A stretch of DNA of 64,000 nucleotides from Dreissena polymorpha (GCF_020536995.1 NC_068365.1:38310640-38374639); one strand, 5' to 3'; positions 1 to 11,826 are shown, counted from the stretch's first letter. Made by a program: numbers and translations. The notes: a model not told the origin generated them from the sequence alone.

Positions 1-360
1 TTCTAAATATTACACAGGTTAATACGTGAAAATATATTATTTTTCAACTGCATAATTTCTATTTACATTTTAGTAAATATTTGACGTCTCACAGAATTTT
101 AGAATGTATGTAAAATATCATCATTTAATGATCATCTGTATTAATTTCATATGAAAATATGACAATTGTAAATAAGTGTTATTTTTTCATTTCAAGTGAG
201 TACCATAAATTGCATTAATGTGACCAATGAAATTGTAAAGTGTTTGTTAATTGTACAGCTTAGTGTTAGCGTAGTTCTTACCCTTTATTGTATTTCACTA
301 GCATGTTCATAATTAAGAATAAAAAATTTGAGAACAAGTTTGTGTTGGTTAAATATTTAC
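1..360. other. Unannotated AT-rich DNA
   Basis: No exon, RNA gene or recognisable repeat seen. Confidence 0.5.
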
Positions 361-493
361 TTAATGCTTTCCCACTCAGAAGAAAGTGAAAATGGCTATG
401 TGCAAACTCAAGTAAGAAAGGTCTTTAAGTAAATTTAACTTTCTAATTGACTACAGATGCGTCAAAATATGTTTCTAAGTGGTAAAGGGTTAA
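361..493 (+). mobile_element. TTAA-type MITE, family B, internally deleted copy
   Basis: Flanked by TTAA on both sides. The left part (gaaagtgaaaatggc) and the right part (taagtggtaaaggg) match full family B copies at 9141-9382 and 35658-35899. The central palindrome around GCGAGTAACTCGC is missing here. TTAA flanks and AACCC/GGGTT ends suggest a piggyBac-like non-autonomous element (inference). Confidence 0.65.
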
Positions 494-750
494 TGCTTTA
501 TTTGATGTATCTGGAGCTGCAACATTTTGCCATAATTTCAGAGTTCGCGTTTAGGCTGTCAACAACTGTTAACTATTTTGACCTTATAACTCATCGCCAG
601 TTGCATCTATGGGACGCAACAAAATTATCAATACAAACATGACTTTGTTTAAAAGCAAATCTTTCTGTCTATTTAATTTTAAAAGAAATTCAAACATTTC
701 CGTGATTTCATGTCATCTTGTAATGATGTCTTAAAGTTGTGCTAGTCATT

Positions 751-1350
751 ATTATCCCCTGTCATAGGCGGAGGGATATTGTTTTGGCGTTGTCCGTCCT
801 TCAATCTGTCAGGCACTTTTGTGTCCGGAGCCATATCTTGGTAGTGCTTTGTTGGATTTTATTGAAACTTGTAATGAGTATATATATAGATTAGAGGATG
901 ATGCACTCCAAATGGCATTGTACACCCTCTGTTAATAACGGAGTTATGGCCCTTTGTATCTTGAAAAAATGTTTTTTAATATAAGCTTAGAGCTTTATCT
1001 CCATTAACACATGAACCAGAGCCATAAAACTTGCCATAGTTGTTCTCAATCATCTGGGGGTGCTTCACATTTAAAACCCATAATCCTGTGGGCTAAGGTC
1101 ATGTCCCTTTGTATCTTGAAAAAAAAAGCTTTTTAATATAAGCTTAGAGCTTTATCTCCATCAACACATGAGTCAGAGCCATGAAACTTGCCATAGTTGT
1201 TCTCAATCATCTGGGGGTGCTTCACATTCAACACCCATAATCCTAGGGGCTAAGGTCAAGGTCACACATTGAGGTCAAAGGTCACGCATTTGATGAATTA
1301 TTTATTATGAAATTGGCGGGGGATATCAATTCAAGGAATTTTCTTGTTTA
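751..1350. repeat. Interspersed repeat with an internal tandem duplication
   Basis: The ends carry inverted motifs (ggcggagggatatt and ggcgggggatatc). Inside, a unit of about 157 bp is present twice: 'ataagcttagagctttatc' begins at 981 and again at 1138. The layout resembles common bivalve non-autonomous repeats, which often hold tandem cores. No coding capacity is visible. Confidence 0.55.
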
Positions 1351-2182
1351 CTCAAGCTATTTTTTGTTAACTTTGTTTAATACAAAAAACTTCTTCGATT
1401 TTAAAAAATGGTTTTATTTTAATTTTATTTCTTTTAACCTTTGAAATATATTAATTGAATAAGGACGTTTTCACATTTTGAAAACACATAAATGAATGTC
1501 TATTATTGGATCTAGAATTTGGGACTCAACATTTGTGTTGGCATCAAGTCCCAGGGACTCTTGGGAATTGTTAGAAAAGGCGAACACTTGATTCCATTAA
1601 GAAGTGGACAACATAATATTGTAGTGAACATTACAATTTGATTGATGTTAGCAAGTTTTTTTTAAAGTACTAAATATTGATCTGTGCCATTTAATTGTTT
1701 CGATAAAATCAATGTAAAATATGTGGTGATGCTTTTCCGTAATTTCTAATAATTGTATATATTGAATCAGTAATTTTTGTTTAATCTGCTTTATAAGCTT
1801 TTTTCAATAAATAGTCAAATGAAATGTCAAATAAATAGTATTCTTATATAAATCATATCTTTAAGATTTCTAATTAATCTCTGAAAATAATCTATATTTA
1901 AATGGTTTTATTATTGGGTACGAAGTGTAGCTGGATCGAAATGATTGAGTGCGAATCGCATCAAAGGGAGCTTACTCGTAATGGCGATTTGACAGGTGCC
2001 GCTGGATTGTTTACCCGTAACTAAGCAGTAAGTCACTTGGTTTATAAGTATTGTAACATTTAAATTAATTTATACTGAACCACACTGTACTCACAGAGTG
2101 TGAATATATTGCTATTAATATTGTGTCAAATAAAACGTGCACAATTAAAAATAACTTGTTTGGTTTCGTACTCAATCTAACT
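1351..2182. other. Unannotated intergenic DNA
   Basis: AT-rich; no ORF of note, tRNA or clear repeat seen. Confidence 0.4.
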
Positions 2183-2500
2183 CGTAACCAGGGATGTCAA
2201 AAGATTTTAAAAACCAGGAGTCAATGACCCCTGGACTGAAATATTTAGGATTCAAATAGAATAATGCTGGGTTCAATTTTGAAGCGCAAAAATAAGTGTG
2301 CATGAAATGTGTGTTTTTTTTTGTCTTTTTGATTCTCTTTTTTTTACATAGAACTTTTTTTTAGAAGTAGACTAAGAGTAACACAATGTCTTACAAAAGT
2401 TATATTGCTTTATTACATTATTAAATAACAATAAACATAACATAAAATAATGTTAATAAATTGGTGAAAAATGATAATGACAAAATATATTATTATTATG

Positions 2501-3336
2501 CAGGGAATAATCTAGAATTTACTATCTATGGGTCCCTGAACTCGCAGATTTTAGACCAATGAGTCCCAGGCCAAAATTAATGAGTCCACCTTGAAAACGA
2601 ATGGGTCCCAAATTTTGAAAGATACCAAGAAGTGAAAAAAATATGTCTAAATCACACTAGCTCAATAACTTTACTTGCATTAAACTTGTAATAATCTCAA
2701 AAACTTGTTGAAACCAAAAAAACAACAAATTCAGAGTTATCACTATCTTGTTTGCCTTCACATAGGCTATAACATTATCTGTTACATGAATGTAACCTGT
2801 TATAACATTTCAACTTGATTCAAATCGATGATAATATTATTGTTAACATCCGAATTGCCAGCTCAATAATATTATTGTTTACGTCCGAATTGCGAGCCAT
2901 TGACCTGCCATTATTAAAGTTTAGATTTGTTTGTTTTGGATTAAGCTTCAACACCTTATTTCGGAGGCATTTTTTCTGTATTATTTATGACTAAGTTACA
3001 CAAAGTTAAAGCAGGTTTTCATATGGGGACTCGAGAAAATATCATAACGCATTCTATTTAAAAGGTCGATTCTAATTGGTTCGTATTATACAGCAGCGGC
3101 TCGAGCCAATCAAAAGACTTGCTGGTCAGTCTTCAGGCCTCATTTGGTTAAACTCTGCGTTCATTGCTACACTTTTGACTCGTACACAAGATAGTTCGTA
3201 CTTATCGTGATTCGCGTATGCGTTAACGGATACAGTTCAGCAATGCGTCCGAGTGGACGCACATATTTCAAAACGATGCGTCTATTTCGATATTTGTGCG
3301 TCATAGACGCGGAACGCACATGTAGATTATTCCCTG
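2501..3336. mobile_element. Nested hAT-like MITE
   Basis: The ends are a perfect inverted pair, CAGGGAATAATCTA and TAGATTATTCCCTG. The flanks are ATTATG on both sides (2495-2500 and 3337-3342). The interior is non-coding and rich in 'gcgtc' motifs shared with the right end of the host element at 2189-5764, so the two may be related. Confidence 0.8.
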
Positions 3337-4247
3337 ATTATGTACTACTGCTTCTTTGTAAAGCAATACAGAAATCAAGCATCAGGAATACATAAATCAA
3401 GCATAATGAATACAGACATCAATGCTACCAATAAGTTTATAAATGACAACAATTAATTATAAATATCTATCTTAGTGGCAGACCAACAACTTGTAAAAAA
3501 GGCCTAAATCTAATTTAGAAGTCCACATGAAATAATTTGCATATACAAAATGATTCATATAAAGGACCACAAGATGCAATTTGACTCTTTAAAAATACAT
3601 GTTCTGCAATATATTAGTAGTAAATTGACGTATTTTCTGTAGTTTCAATAGATCAATACTTTCTCATTGTGTGCATTATTTCCGATGTAAGTTTTTCATT
3701 CTAAACAATACATGTACTTACCGTAATTGTAAGTCTATATTTGGTTACAGCACATGGTCTTTTGCAGCACGTACGCTTTCCATATGTGGAACTTGTCAGA
3801 CTACAGCATCAATTTCGCGGTCTTATTAAAACACAGGTTTTAGAAAAACGGTGTACTTCAGTTCTATAAACGGACATGATGAAATATACATGTACTGAAA
3901 TTAAAGTGTTGGCACACAAAATTGTTAAGAGGTGTTGTTTTTGCAACTTACTCGCCATATGCAATTACTTGCTCACCTTTTAACTTTTTAGTTTGAAATC
4001 ACAGTAAAAAGGTTTGATGTCATGATGACTCTCGGCACCGTCTTTAAAGTACTTTGTAATTACCTGATTACACCTTTGACAAACAATAAATCAGATCTGA
4101 TTTAACACTGTTCACAAACATTACTGATTGCGAACACTAATGAACTTTCCAAGCCAATGACGTGACACGAGGTACATTTACAGTTCTCAACAATTACTCA
4201 ATAGACACTAGTCTGCACCACTTCAAAGGGATGCTTTGAACTTTCAT

Positions 4248-5182
4248 CAGGGATGGCGAAATCTCAAAAATACTTTACTTGTCCACGGACAACAATTTAG
4301 CAAATTTAACTTGTCCGTTGCTGAACTACACCTGTGCGTTAATGTTTATATAAATTATAAACGCATTTATTGATTAATGCAAAATAATGTGGAATAAATC
4401 AAAATAAGTAAAATAAGTTGGCATACGCATTTTGTGCAATAATCAGTTGGACCAACAGTGCCCCAATTTGGGTTATTTGATCAGCCATATCAAAATGCAT
4501 GTTTATGTAAACAAAAGTAGATGTTCTTTATTATTAATACATGTTTTCTGCATGTTCATGTATAACAATTTTATAAAATACAAAATCAAAGACTTTTGCT
4601 GTAGTATTTTAAATACTCCCGCAAAAGTCTTTGATTTTGTATTTTACTCATCACCTAAAAAAGTCATGAGTGAAATACTCTTTATCTTAAAAAATTATGT
4701 GGAGCTTTGATCGTAATCTTTACAAATTAAACTATAAGTCCAATATGTGGACCTCATCAGTGCCATCTTTACCGTTCAAGTTGTCTGAAATAACAAGGTA
4801 CATGTAGACTGTGTTTTGATTATCTTAGTTCGATAATTTTATTTCCGTCTGATTTTAAAAATAAAGAAACCAGGCTGTACACTGTCTGACAGTCGGTCCG
4901 AATGTTGAAAATGCGGCATGCTCCAGGTCTCTTATACAATAAGGTAGATCACTGCGCAGGAGAGTGCCCATATTTTAGCTTGATTGCTCCGCAAATAGCA
5001 CTGATAATGTAATCGCATGTCAACATCCTGTTTTGTGAAACTTAATTACAGCTTTAATACAATGTATTTTTTTGTATTCCTCGACCCGACTGGTTGTCCA
5101 CGGATTAATTGAAAAAAATCAGTTGCCCAGACAAGCAAATGTACGACTCGGGCAACTCGGGCATTTGATTTTGCCACCCCTG
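4248..5182. mobile_element. Nested hAT-like MITE with 5-bp target duplication
   Basis: The left end is CAGGGATGGCGAAATC and the right end GATTTTGCCACCCCTG. The flanks are TTCAT on both sides (4243-4247 and 5183-5187). Length is 935 bp. It carries a perfect 26-bp hairpin at 4574-4646. Near its right end are motifs such as 'ggcaactcgggca', similar to those in the element at 47064-48457, so these may be one family. No transposase seen. Confidence 0.8.
4574..4646. repeat. Perfect 26-bp inverted repeat (hairpin)
   Basis: Bases 4574-4599 and 4621-4646 are exact reverse complements (26 bp), separated by about 21 bases that contain a smaller palindrome (agtattttaaatact). It lies inside the hAT-like element at 4248-5182. 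It could be an internal end of a further small insertion or a hairpin that is processed if transcribed. Confidence 0.8.
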
Positions 5183-5854
5183 TTCATGCAAACTTAATTT
5201 TGCAAAAGGAGTCACATAGAACTGCTTCACCGTCTTGTGTTCTTTGTCAATTTATACGCGTGAATTTGTCTCTCCGATATAAACAATTGGTGTTCTCCCA
5301 GTTCGGATAAAAGTGTTGACAATTGATAATACGGTCGAAAAGAAACTGTTGAGTTTTATGTCAATGATTAGGGGATAGTTGTGTTTTCAAAGCAATTAAT
5401 CATAGGTTTTTTCGCAGTTTCATTATTGTTTTTGATTACAAACCATAATTCTAAGGTACCGTTGTAAACGCATATACATGTGCTGCTAATTGCCCAGTTA
5501 GTGCGCAGGACTACTCTGTTGATGGTGACATGTTTATCGAAAGAGATAAGATTAACAACAAGCGGGGGTTATCACCTCGATGTATAGATAGAGTTTCTAA
5601 TACTGGGGCATGAATCTCAGTAAGGAGTATAACAGGATTTATAACCATGGAACTCGAGATGTGAACTGACTGACGCGCGGGTCAAATTTTCGATGTGTCA
5701 AATTCAAGTCATTTTCAAATTGCTTGCGTCAAAACGCAGTATTCTGCGTCTATTGAAATCCCTGCGTAACAAATAAAAATAAGAACACTGCACAACTATT
5801 GAGCTATGAAAGAAACTAAACAGAGTGTTATAAATCAAGTGCTCTAAATAGTAC

Positions 5855-6130
5855 AAAAAATACAGAGCTCAAGTGGGGGATTGAACCCACAAATTCCAGA
5901 GTGGTAGTCAAGCACTCATCATGTCCCTCTGCTACACAAGCGTAATCCACATGGTCCTTGAATCCATTACTCAAACCCATTTACTTATTCACAGTTCATG
6001 TTTACCTCGTCGCCATTAATGTGAAAAATACGGAGCTCAAGCGGAGCATTGAACCCACAACCTGTAGAGTGATAGTCAGACACTCTTACCACGTGGCTAA
6101 AGAGCTAGCCTGTTGCAAGTGACCCTAATC
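5855..6130 (-). repeat. Pair of tRNA-derived (SINE-like) sequences
   Basis: On the - strand, about 6118 down to 6034 reads like a tRNA: an A-box-like GTGGTAAGAG, an arm around CTGACTATCAC, and a B-box-like TTGTGGGTTCAATGCTCC. A more decayed copy lies at about 5945-5865 (tgggttcaatccccc on the - strand). Neither folds as a clean tRNA, so tRNA-derived SINE heads fit better than functional tRNA genes. Confidence 0.5.
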
Positions 6131-6478
6131 CCTATGTCACTACAATAGAGTCCATAATTTTCTATCAGTCAAGGGAAGACTTTGACTGTTGTTTTTTGAG
6201 GTCTGAATAGAGAAAAAAAATCCATTCCAGCAAGAGATGTTTTCTTGCAGAGTTAACAAGTAGGTTATAAATGTTTGTTTGTAAGCAAAAGCCAGGGGAC
6301 AATACCGCAAGAATAGCCAACCCACAAGGTATCATTACTGGGTTTGAGTACACTTAGATTTAATGCCCTCAATTAGACTATTACACACCATTCCTGTACA
6401 TCTATGTCCTCACACATCCCGATATTTCTGAAAGAGCCAGTGAAAGTAGAGAATACTATGTTAGTGTCATTTTGTACT

Positions 6479-6691
6479 TTAACCCTTACAGTGCGGGAAC
6501 TGAATTTTGAAGGCCTTTGCAAACAGTTTGGATCCAGATGAGACGCCACAGAACGTGGCGTCTCATCTGGATCCAAACTGTTTGCTATTCTGATAGTATT
6601 CTTTGAAAAAAATCGAAGACAATGCTAATTTAAACAATTCAGCAGACGACATTTTAGCAGACGACAAATTTCCCAGCATGCAAAGGGTTAA
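6479..6691. mobile_element. TTAA-type MITE, family C
   Basis: Starts TTAACCCTTACAGTGCGGG and ends CAGCATGCAAAGGGTTAA, giving TTAA target flanks and terminal inverted repeats. The centre is a long hairpin: 'ttggatccagatgagacgcc' pairs with its complement across an 8-base loop. At least four more copies lie in the window (35136-35322, 38794-39006, 39393-39577, 44112-44324). Confidence 0.8.
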
Positions 6692-7284
6692 TTTATCCTA
6701 TGAGTTACAGAAAGGTTTACATGGCAAGGCTTGCAAACCCGTGTTAGCCTTTCTGAGACAACACAGATACATTTTAGCACACAATGACACTAACATAGTA
6801 TTCTATTTATCCTACTTTTGTCTTTGCTTATATAAATCAAAACAGTAATCTTTAGTTGATAAAAGCAATAGCAAAAACATAATAAATTAACTAAATTTAA
6901 CCCTGCTTATTAATATTATGTTAAAAAAAAAACCTTTTATGCCACTCAAAATAGTTGTTTAGAATTCCATGCAAATGCAGATTAGCAAGACAAAATATCG
7001 CTTTTATAATACCTTGATTCAAATTAATCAGCATTCAAAATTGTACACAATCCCTGTCGATATTGTTAATTTTAGTCAATAAACAACTCTGATTTTTACA
7101 TACCACCACAAAATAGTCAAATGTCTACTGGCTCTTGTTCTACTCACCAAAGTTTTGTTATAACAATGTCATGTTTATTTTTGTCAAGATTTGTTGAGTT
7201 GAAATTCTGCACACAACTTTAAAAATGAATTGTTTAACACCATCCATCGTTTCCGCTCTGTAACTTTGACATTCCTGAGAGGAT
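6692..7284. other. Unannotated intergenic DNA with an inverted repeat partner
   Basis: Holds 'gacactaacatagtattc' (about 6785), the inverse of 'gaatactatgttagtgtc' on the far side of the family C MITE (about 6452). Otherwise nothing recognised. Confidence 0.4.
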
Positions 7285-7289
7285 TTTAA

Positions 7290-8158
7290 CTGGGCTCAAC
7301 ACTAACGGTGGTCCGTTGATCCGGGGTCAGTAAAAAATAGGGAGGACCAGAGAAACTAGAAATTTTGTTGATCCGTCGGATCAGTTAAAAATCCTGGCCA
7401 GCTTATTGTGAAATACTGGTGGAAAGCCGTTTTCATCAATAAAACAACTTTATATGTTTATAATAAACCGATAATTTCATCATTATTTTATGGGCCGACT
7501 CGAGACCGAGATAAAAATAGCAACATATTGGAAATTTCAATTTTTCTAGATGCCCGGATGACAAAAACCTGTTGTCGCATAAAAAAAAATAGATTTGCGA
7601 TCCGCCTATGTCTCCAGAAAATGTCTCCGGACTTCGCTGTGATCGATAAACAAATTAACATAAATTTCTAATCCTTCGGATCGGGAAATGAACAAAATGG
7701 TATTTATTATTTTGAAAAAGCAGCAATAATCGGCATTTTATCGATCTTAATACCATCAAAATATACTTTGTTTACCGTAAGAATTTTTACTGGAGGGCGC
7801 CGAATAATGTTTTGATATTGCGGAAGAGTAAACGTGTGTATTATCAAGATTACAAGTTTTAGAGATGTGGAATTTCACTCCGGGGGTGGTTGAACCTACG
7901 CCTAAAAACCTAAAACTAATAAAGAGAAGCTTGAAGTACAGCGAAAATATGAAAGGGATATTGAGATAGTTTAGTAGATAGTATAGTTTTCTTTTTATAA
8001 ATGCACAATACATTGTGGATAGTCCAGAAAATTAGTTGAAATTTAAGTAAAATAACAGAGAAATTGTCGGACCACTTGAAATCTTGGAGGACCAGTAATT
8101 TCTGAAAGCTTGTGGTCCCTTTGGGTCAGTAGGTAAAAAAAGTTAGTGTCAAGCCCTG
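7290..8158. mobile_element. hAT-like MITE with 5-bp target duplication
   Basis: The left end CTGGGCTCAACACTAAC and right end GTTAGTGTCAAGCCCTG are inverted with few mismatches. The flanks are TTTAA on both sides (7285-7289 and 8159-8163). Length is 869 bp; the interior includes 'gatccg' repeats and no convincing ORF. Confidence 0.75.
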
Positions 8159-8635
8159 TTTAAAGGGACTTTTTCACAGATTTTTGCATGTATTGAAGTT
8201 TGTCTTTAAATGCTTTAAATTGATAAACATAAACATTGGTACTACATAGCTCAAGTAAAAAACAAGAATAAAAATAAAGAAAGAAAAAAACAACTTATCC
8301 TCAACTGAGCTCCAACCACTGACCCTTGGATTTTATTATCACTTTAACCACTTGGCCATCCGTGCACTTTCATAAAAGCAATCCTGGTAATGTCACAAAA
8401 TATAACGATAACAACAGAACTCTCCAAATTATTCAATTGTTTTTCGTTTTGAACGCATTATAATTGTCAGGTTTTTAATCGTCAAAAGATTCATATAATG
8501 GATATTTTAGAGCATGGTTTATGTTCAGTATTACTGTTCTTTAGCCAATATCATCTCTACAACAAAAATTCATGAATCTGGAACGATTTTTTTCAATTTT
8601 GTCAATAAATCAAAACGTGAAAAGGTCCCTTAAAT
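8159..8635. mobile_element. MITE family E, copy 1, carrying a tRNA-like segment
   Basis: Ends are TTTAAAGGGACTTTTTCAC and GTGAAAAGGTCCCTTAAA, an imperfect terminal inverted repeat. The second copy is at 61638-62245. Inside, the - strand at about 8365-8305 has 'tggccaagtggttaa' (A-box-like) followed by 'ggtcagtggttggagctc' (B-box-like), as in a tRNA-derived SINE. The hAT-like element at 7290-8158 abuts its left end, so that element probably inserted at the family E terminus. Confidence 0.6.
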
Positions 8636-8695
8636 ATAACTTAAAATTATTATTAACCATGACAATGACATGTTCTATGTGTCAGTTCATTATCA

Positions 8696-9080
8696 CAGCC
8701 ATTTTTGTGCCCAATTAAAAAAATACAACAAAGCCTATTAATTAAGTAAAATTAGCGCGAACAAAAAAACTGAAATTGGGAAAATTGGCGTTGTGAAGTC
8801 TTCAGATTGAAAAATTGGTGTACATGTATTTGATTTGTTGCTAACAAATGCTTAAAAATTGATAATTAAGTGTTGTCAATTTGTCAATGTTGTATTAACT
8901 GAGGCTCAAGCCATAGAGCTGCATAGTGTTATTAATAAATGTTGAATTTTATTTACAACAAAAAACAAAAAATAAAAAATAAACACTTTCAATTGGGATT
9001 TTTCAGACAGCAATTGGGAAATTTTAGTATTGGGAAAGTGCCGTTTTTCGGTACTTTATAAAGAAGGAAAACAATGGCTG
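8696..9080. mobile_element. Short hAT-like element, relative of 49030-49411
   Basis: The left end CAGCCATTTTTGTGCCCAATT and the right end 'gaaggaaaacaatggctg' are inverted. The interior ('aattgggaaa', 'gtactttataaagaagg') matches, in opposite orientation, the 382-bp element at 49030-49411. No convincing target duplication was found here, so this copy may be old. Confidence 0.5.
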
Positions 9081-9140
9081 AGTGAATGTCTGTCTGAAAA
9101 TATTGGCTTGAATTGAGCGCATGCAGTTTCACATATTTCC

Positions 9141-9382
9141 TTATCCCTTTCCACCATAAAAAGCAAAGTGAAAATGGATTTTGCAACCAGCATAAAACCA
9201 GAACAGCCTGCGAGTAACTCGCAGTCTGTTCAGGTTTTATGCTGTTTGCTGCTTATCAGTAACTTAGGGTTGGAAATGAAGCCTTGAAAATTTGAATTTA
9301 GTAAGAAAGATCTTTAATTTAATGTTACTTTCTAAATGACTACAAATGCGTCAAAATACGTATCTAAGTGGTAAAGGGTTAT
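9141..9382 (+). mobile_element. TTAA-type MITE, family B, full-length copy
   Basis: Contains all family B landmarks: the 'gcaaagtgaaaatgg' start, a central palindrome (cataaaaccagaacagcctg ... caggttttatgctg) around GCGAGTAACTCGC, and the 'taagtggtaaagggtt' end. The flanking TTAA has decayed on the right. Confidence 0.7.
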
Positions 9383-9921
9383 GGTAATAAGTTTTAGAGT
9401 TCTCATTTTATTAATCCAAAGCCTGTTTCCCCAATGCTTCAATTGGGGTCAATGGTTCAGCCAGGCAGTTTAAATCTGTTCAGTATAGGATTATTACTGA
9501 TTAATAATTTTAATAATTGGCAAGTATCCAAGTGTGTAGGTACATTGTTCCTTGAGGACAGAATTATCATCGGGTGACCGTTGATGACTTCACAATATTA
9601 ATTAATGATCGGGATATCGGAGGAAATATTGATGTGAATGTGTTGCTGATTTGATTTGTATCTCCGTGTACTGGGCCACTGTTTGAAACGGGTTGATGTT
9701 CTGTGTGTTTCATTGATTTGTTTCACATAAAAGGAGTTTTGTGGATGTGAATTTAAATGGGATTTTTAGCACAGTGAGATGTTGTCATTAGGAAATTATC
9801 TACTTGGCATTTTCTGAGAGAATTTGTGCAAACATGTTCATTATTTTTTTTAATATCTAAGGGCTATATAGTAAAGGGCTTACCAAATCAGCTTGCTGGA
9901 TTTTTAAACATGCTTGCAAAT
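9383..9921. other. Unannotated intergenic DNA
   Basis: No exon, RNA or clear repeat recognised. Confidence 0.4.
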
Positions 9922-10165
9922 GAGCCCTAAGCTCTGGAAATACCAGGCTATACACATGTGCGTAAAGTGTTGTCCCAGATAAGCCTATGCAGTCTGCACA
10001 TGGTATCAGGAAGGACACTTTTGGCTTTTATGGAATATTTCATTAAAAGGAAGTCTCTTGTAAACCAAAATTTAGTCTAGGCGGAATAGAAGTCCCTGAT
10101 TAGTCGGTGACCACATTTTGACACATGCATTAAGCCCTGTTTTTGCAGAGCGATGCTCAGTTGCT
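9922..10165. mobile_element. Palindromic MITE, family A, degenerate copy
   Basis: Holds 'gcgtaaagtgttgtcccaga' and 'gcattaagccctgtttttgc', the landmarks of family A. Family A is a roughly 250-bp element whose halves are inverted copies (GTCGTCCCAGATTAGCCTG ... CAGGCTAATCTGGGACGAC) and whose ends read 'gggcttaatgcatg' and 'catgcattaagccc'. This is the most frequent repeat in the window (about 13 copies). Confidence 0.7.
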
Positions 10166-11326
10166 TTAGAAGAGCATGGAATGTTCATCCTTATCACTAA
10201 ATGATTGCACCCTGCCCTGCTTTCATGTTGTATAGATACCAAAAGCGGATAATCCATGGTTTATCTCGACCTTTATTGACAGTTTCCTTATAGGAATTAT
10301 TTACAACTCCAAATTTGTATGCATTTGTATCAAATTCTACCTTGTTTTTCTTTTCATCAGATTTTACTGGAGTTTTGGACAGGGTATTTTAAATTAGCGG
10401 CCTAAAAAGTGAAGGATCTTATAGGCTTCCATATTTGGGTTTTGTAATATTGCAATCTGTGTCTGTTTATATGGAGATTTACACGATCTTAAGATCTGAC
10501 TTAAAATAACAATATTGATATGAACTGTTCTGCTTCTATGAATTAGTGCATAAAGTTTGAAACTTTTTTTACATAAAAATCTTCAGTAACAGTGTATTCC
10601 TTCTCATTTTATTCAGCTATAAGCATTTTGTGGATTGTTGAAAAAAAAAATAATGAAAAGGGTGTTGTTAACTTTTTCCTCAAAAATGTATTGTCTTCGG
10701 AATTTAATATTAGAGATTTCCATTACGTAGCTTTTTTAATTGGTGTAAACTAAAACTTGGGAGTATAAAATGTATTTAATGGGAGGCTAATTATGATTTT
10801 GCTATGGTCTACCAGTTGAGAAGGTTTACTGAATAAAGTGAGTAATAGATTCTATTTCCAGTTTTACTTGTCATTCCTTTACTGAACCAAAGTGATGGGT
10901 TTCAATTGAATTATTCATTGATTAAGAAATAGTCTGGTTATCATTTTTTCACATCAATATTTTTTTTAAGAGTTTGTGTATATTCAATTTCAACTTGTAT
11001 TGATATCTTTTCACGTGTTCAGAAAGGAATGTAAAGACTCTTCAAATCTTTGACAGTACAAAATTTAAAAATCATCAAGCCAAAACACCAGTGTTTGTAA
11101 ATATTGTGTTGGGAAAGTACACGGTGGCTTGCGAATATCCACAGAAGGGTGACTTCTACTGGAGATTAGTGGAGATTAGTGCTAGTGTTTGCAGAGAGGA
11201 TTAGGTGAATGTGTGCCTTCATTGAGGATTGAGTCTCTATCTAGTGTTGAAAGAGATAGCTGTAAGGAGGAACGTGCGCTGAGCAGTCATGGCAGACTTG
11301 GATTTCGAAACAAACCCCCGATACAA
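10166..11326. other. Unannotated intergenic DNA
   Basis: AT-rich, no coding exon or known repeat recognised. Confidence 0.4.
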
Positions 11327-11690
11327 ACAGACTGGGCTTCCTATAAGTACATTGAGGCATGACTGGTATAGATAGACTGGGCTTCCTGTAAGTACATTGA
11401 GGCATGACTGGTATAGATAGACTGGGCTTCCTGTAAGTACATTGAGGCATGACTAGTATAGATAGACTGGTCTTCCTGTAAGTACATTGAGGCATGACTA
11501 GTATAGATAGACTGGTCTTCCTGTAAGTACATTGAGGCATGACTAGTATAGATAGACTGGTCTTCCTGTAAGTACATTGAGGCATGACTAGTAGAGATAG
11601 ACTGGTCTTCCTGTAAGTACATTGAGGCATGACTGGTATAGATAGACTGGTCTTCCTGTAAGTACATTGAGGCATGACTAGTAGAGATAG
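11327..11690. repeat. 45-bp minisatellite, about 8 units
   Basis: A 45-bp unit (landmarks 'gatagactgg', 'cttcctgtaagtacattgag') is repeated about eight times. Because 45 is divisible by three, long repetitive reading frames open on the - strand; these are by-products of the array and not genes. Confidence 0.9.
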
Positions 11691-11752
11691 GTTGTTTTGG
11701 TCATTGACACGTCACGGTACAGAACTAAGCTTGATCGCTCATTATCTGTGGG

Positions 11753-11826
11753 GTTGGCCCAGTTACCTCACTCGGTAGACCTTGATTGTGGGAGGTTATG
11801 GGTTCGAGTCCCATACTGGCTACACC
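11753..11826 (+). pseudogene. tRNA-like sequence (tRNA pseudogene or SINE head)
   Basis: Shows a B box with a full T stem-loop (ATGGGTTCGAGTCCCAT) and a D-arm-like CTCACTCGGTAGACC, followed shortly by a T run (about 11825-11831) that could stop RNA polymerase III. The acceptor stem pairs imperfectly (GGCCCAGT against ACTGGCT) and the anticodon loop is not canonical, so a functional tRNA is unlikely. Confidence 0.5.

Larger units (their letters stand above)
2189..5764. mobile_element. Outer hAT-like transposon interrupted by two nested elements
   Basis: The left end reads CAGGGATGTCAA and the right end TTGAAATCCCTG, imperfect TIRs of the CAGGG type typical of hAT elements. The bases just outside are CGTAAC on both sides (2183-2188 and 5765-5770), a 6-bp target duplication. 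Without the two nested insertions (2501-3336 and 4248-5182) the element is about 1.8 kb. No transposase is recognisable, so it is probably non-autonomous. The short hAT target duplication (5-6 bp rather than 8) is known for some hAT subgroups; the assignment is inference. Confidence 0.7.

Noticed and set aside
11241-11675. 144-codon repetitive frame
   Set aside because: 45-bp minisatellite read on the - strand.
11753-11826. Functional tRNA gene
   Set aside because: Good B box, but poor acceptor stem and non-canonical anticodon loop; kept as tRNA-like pseudogene.
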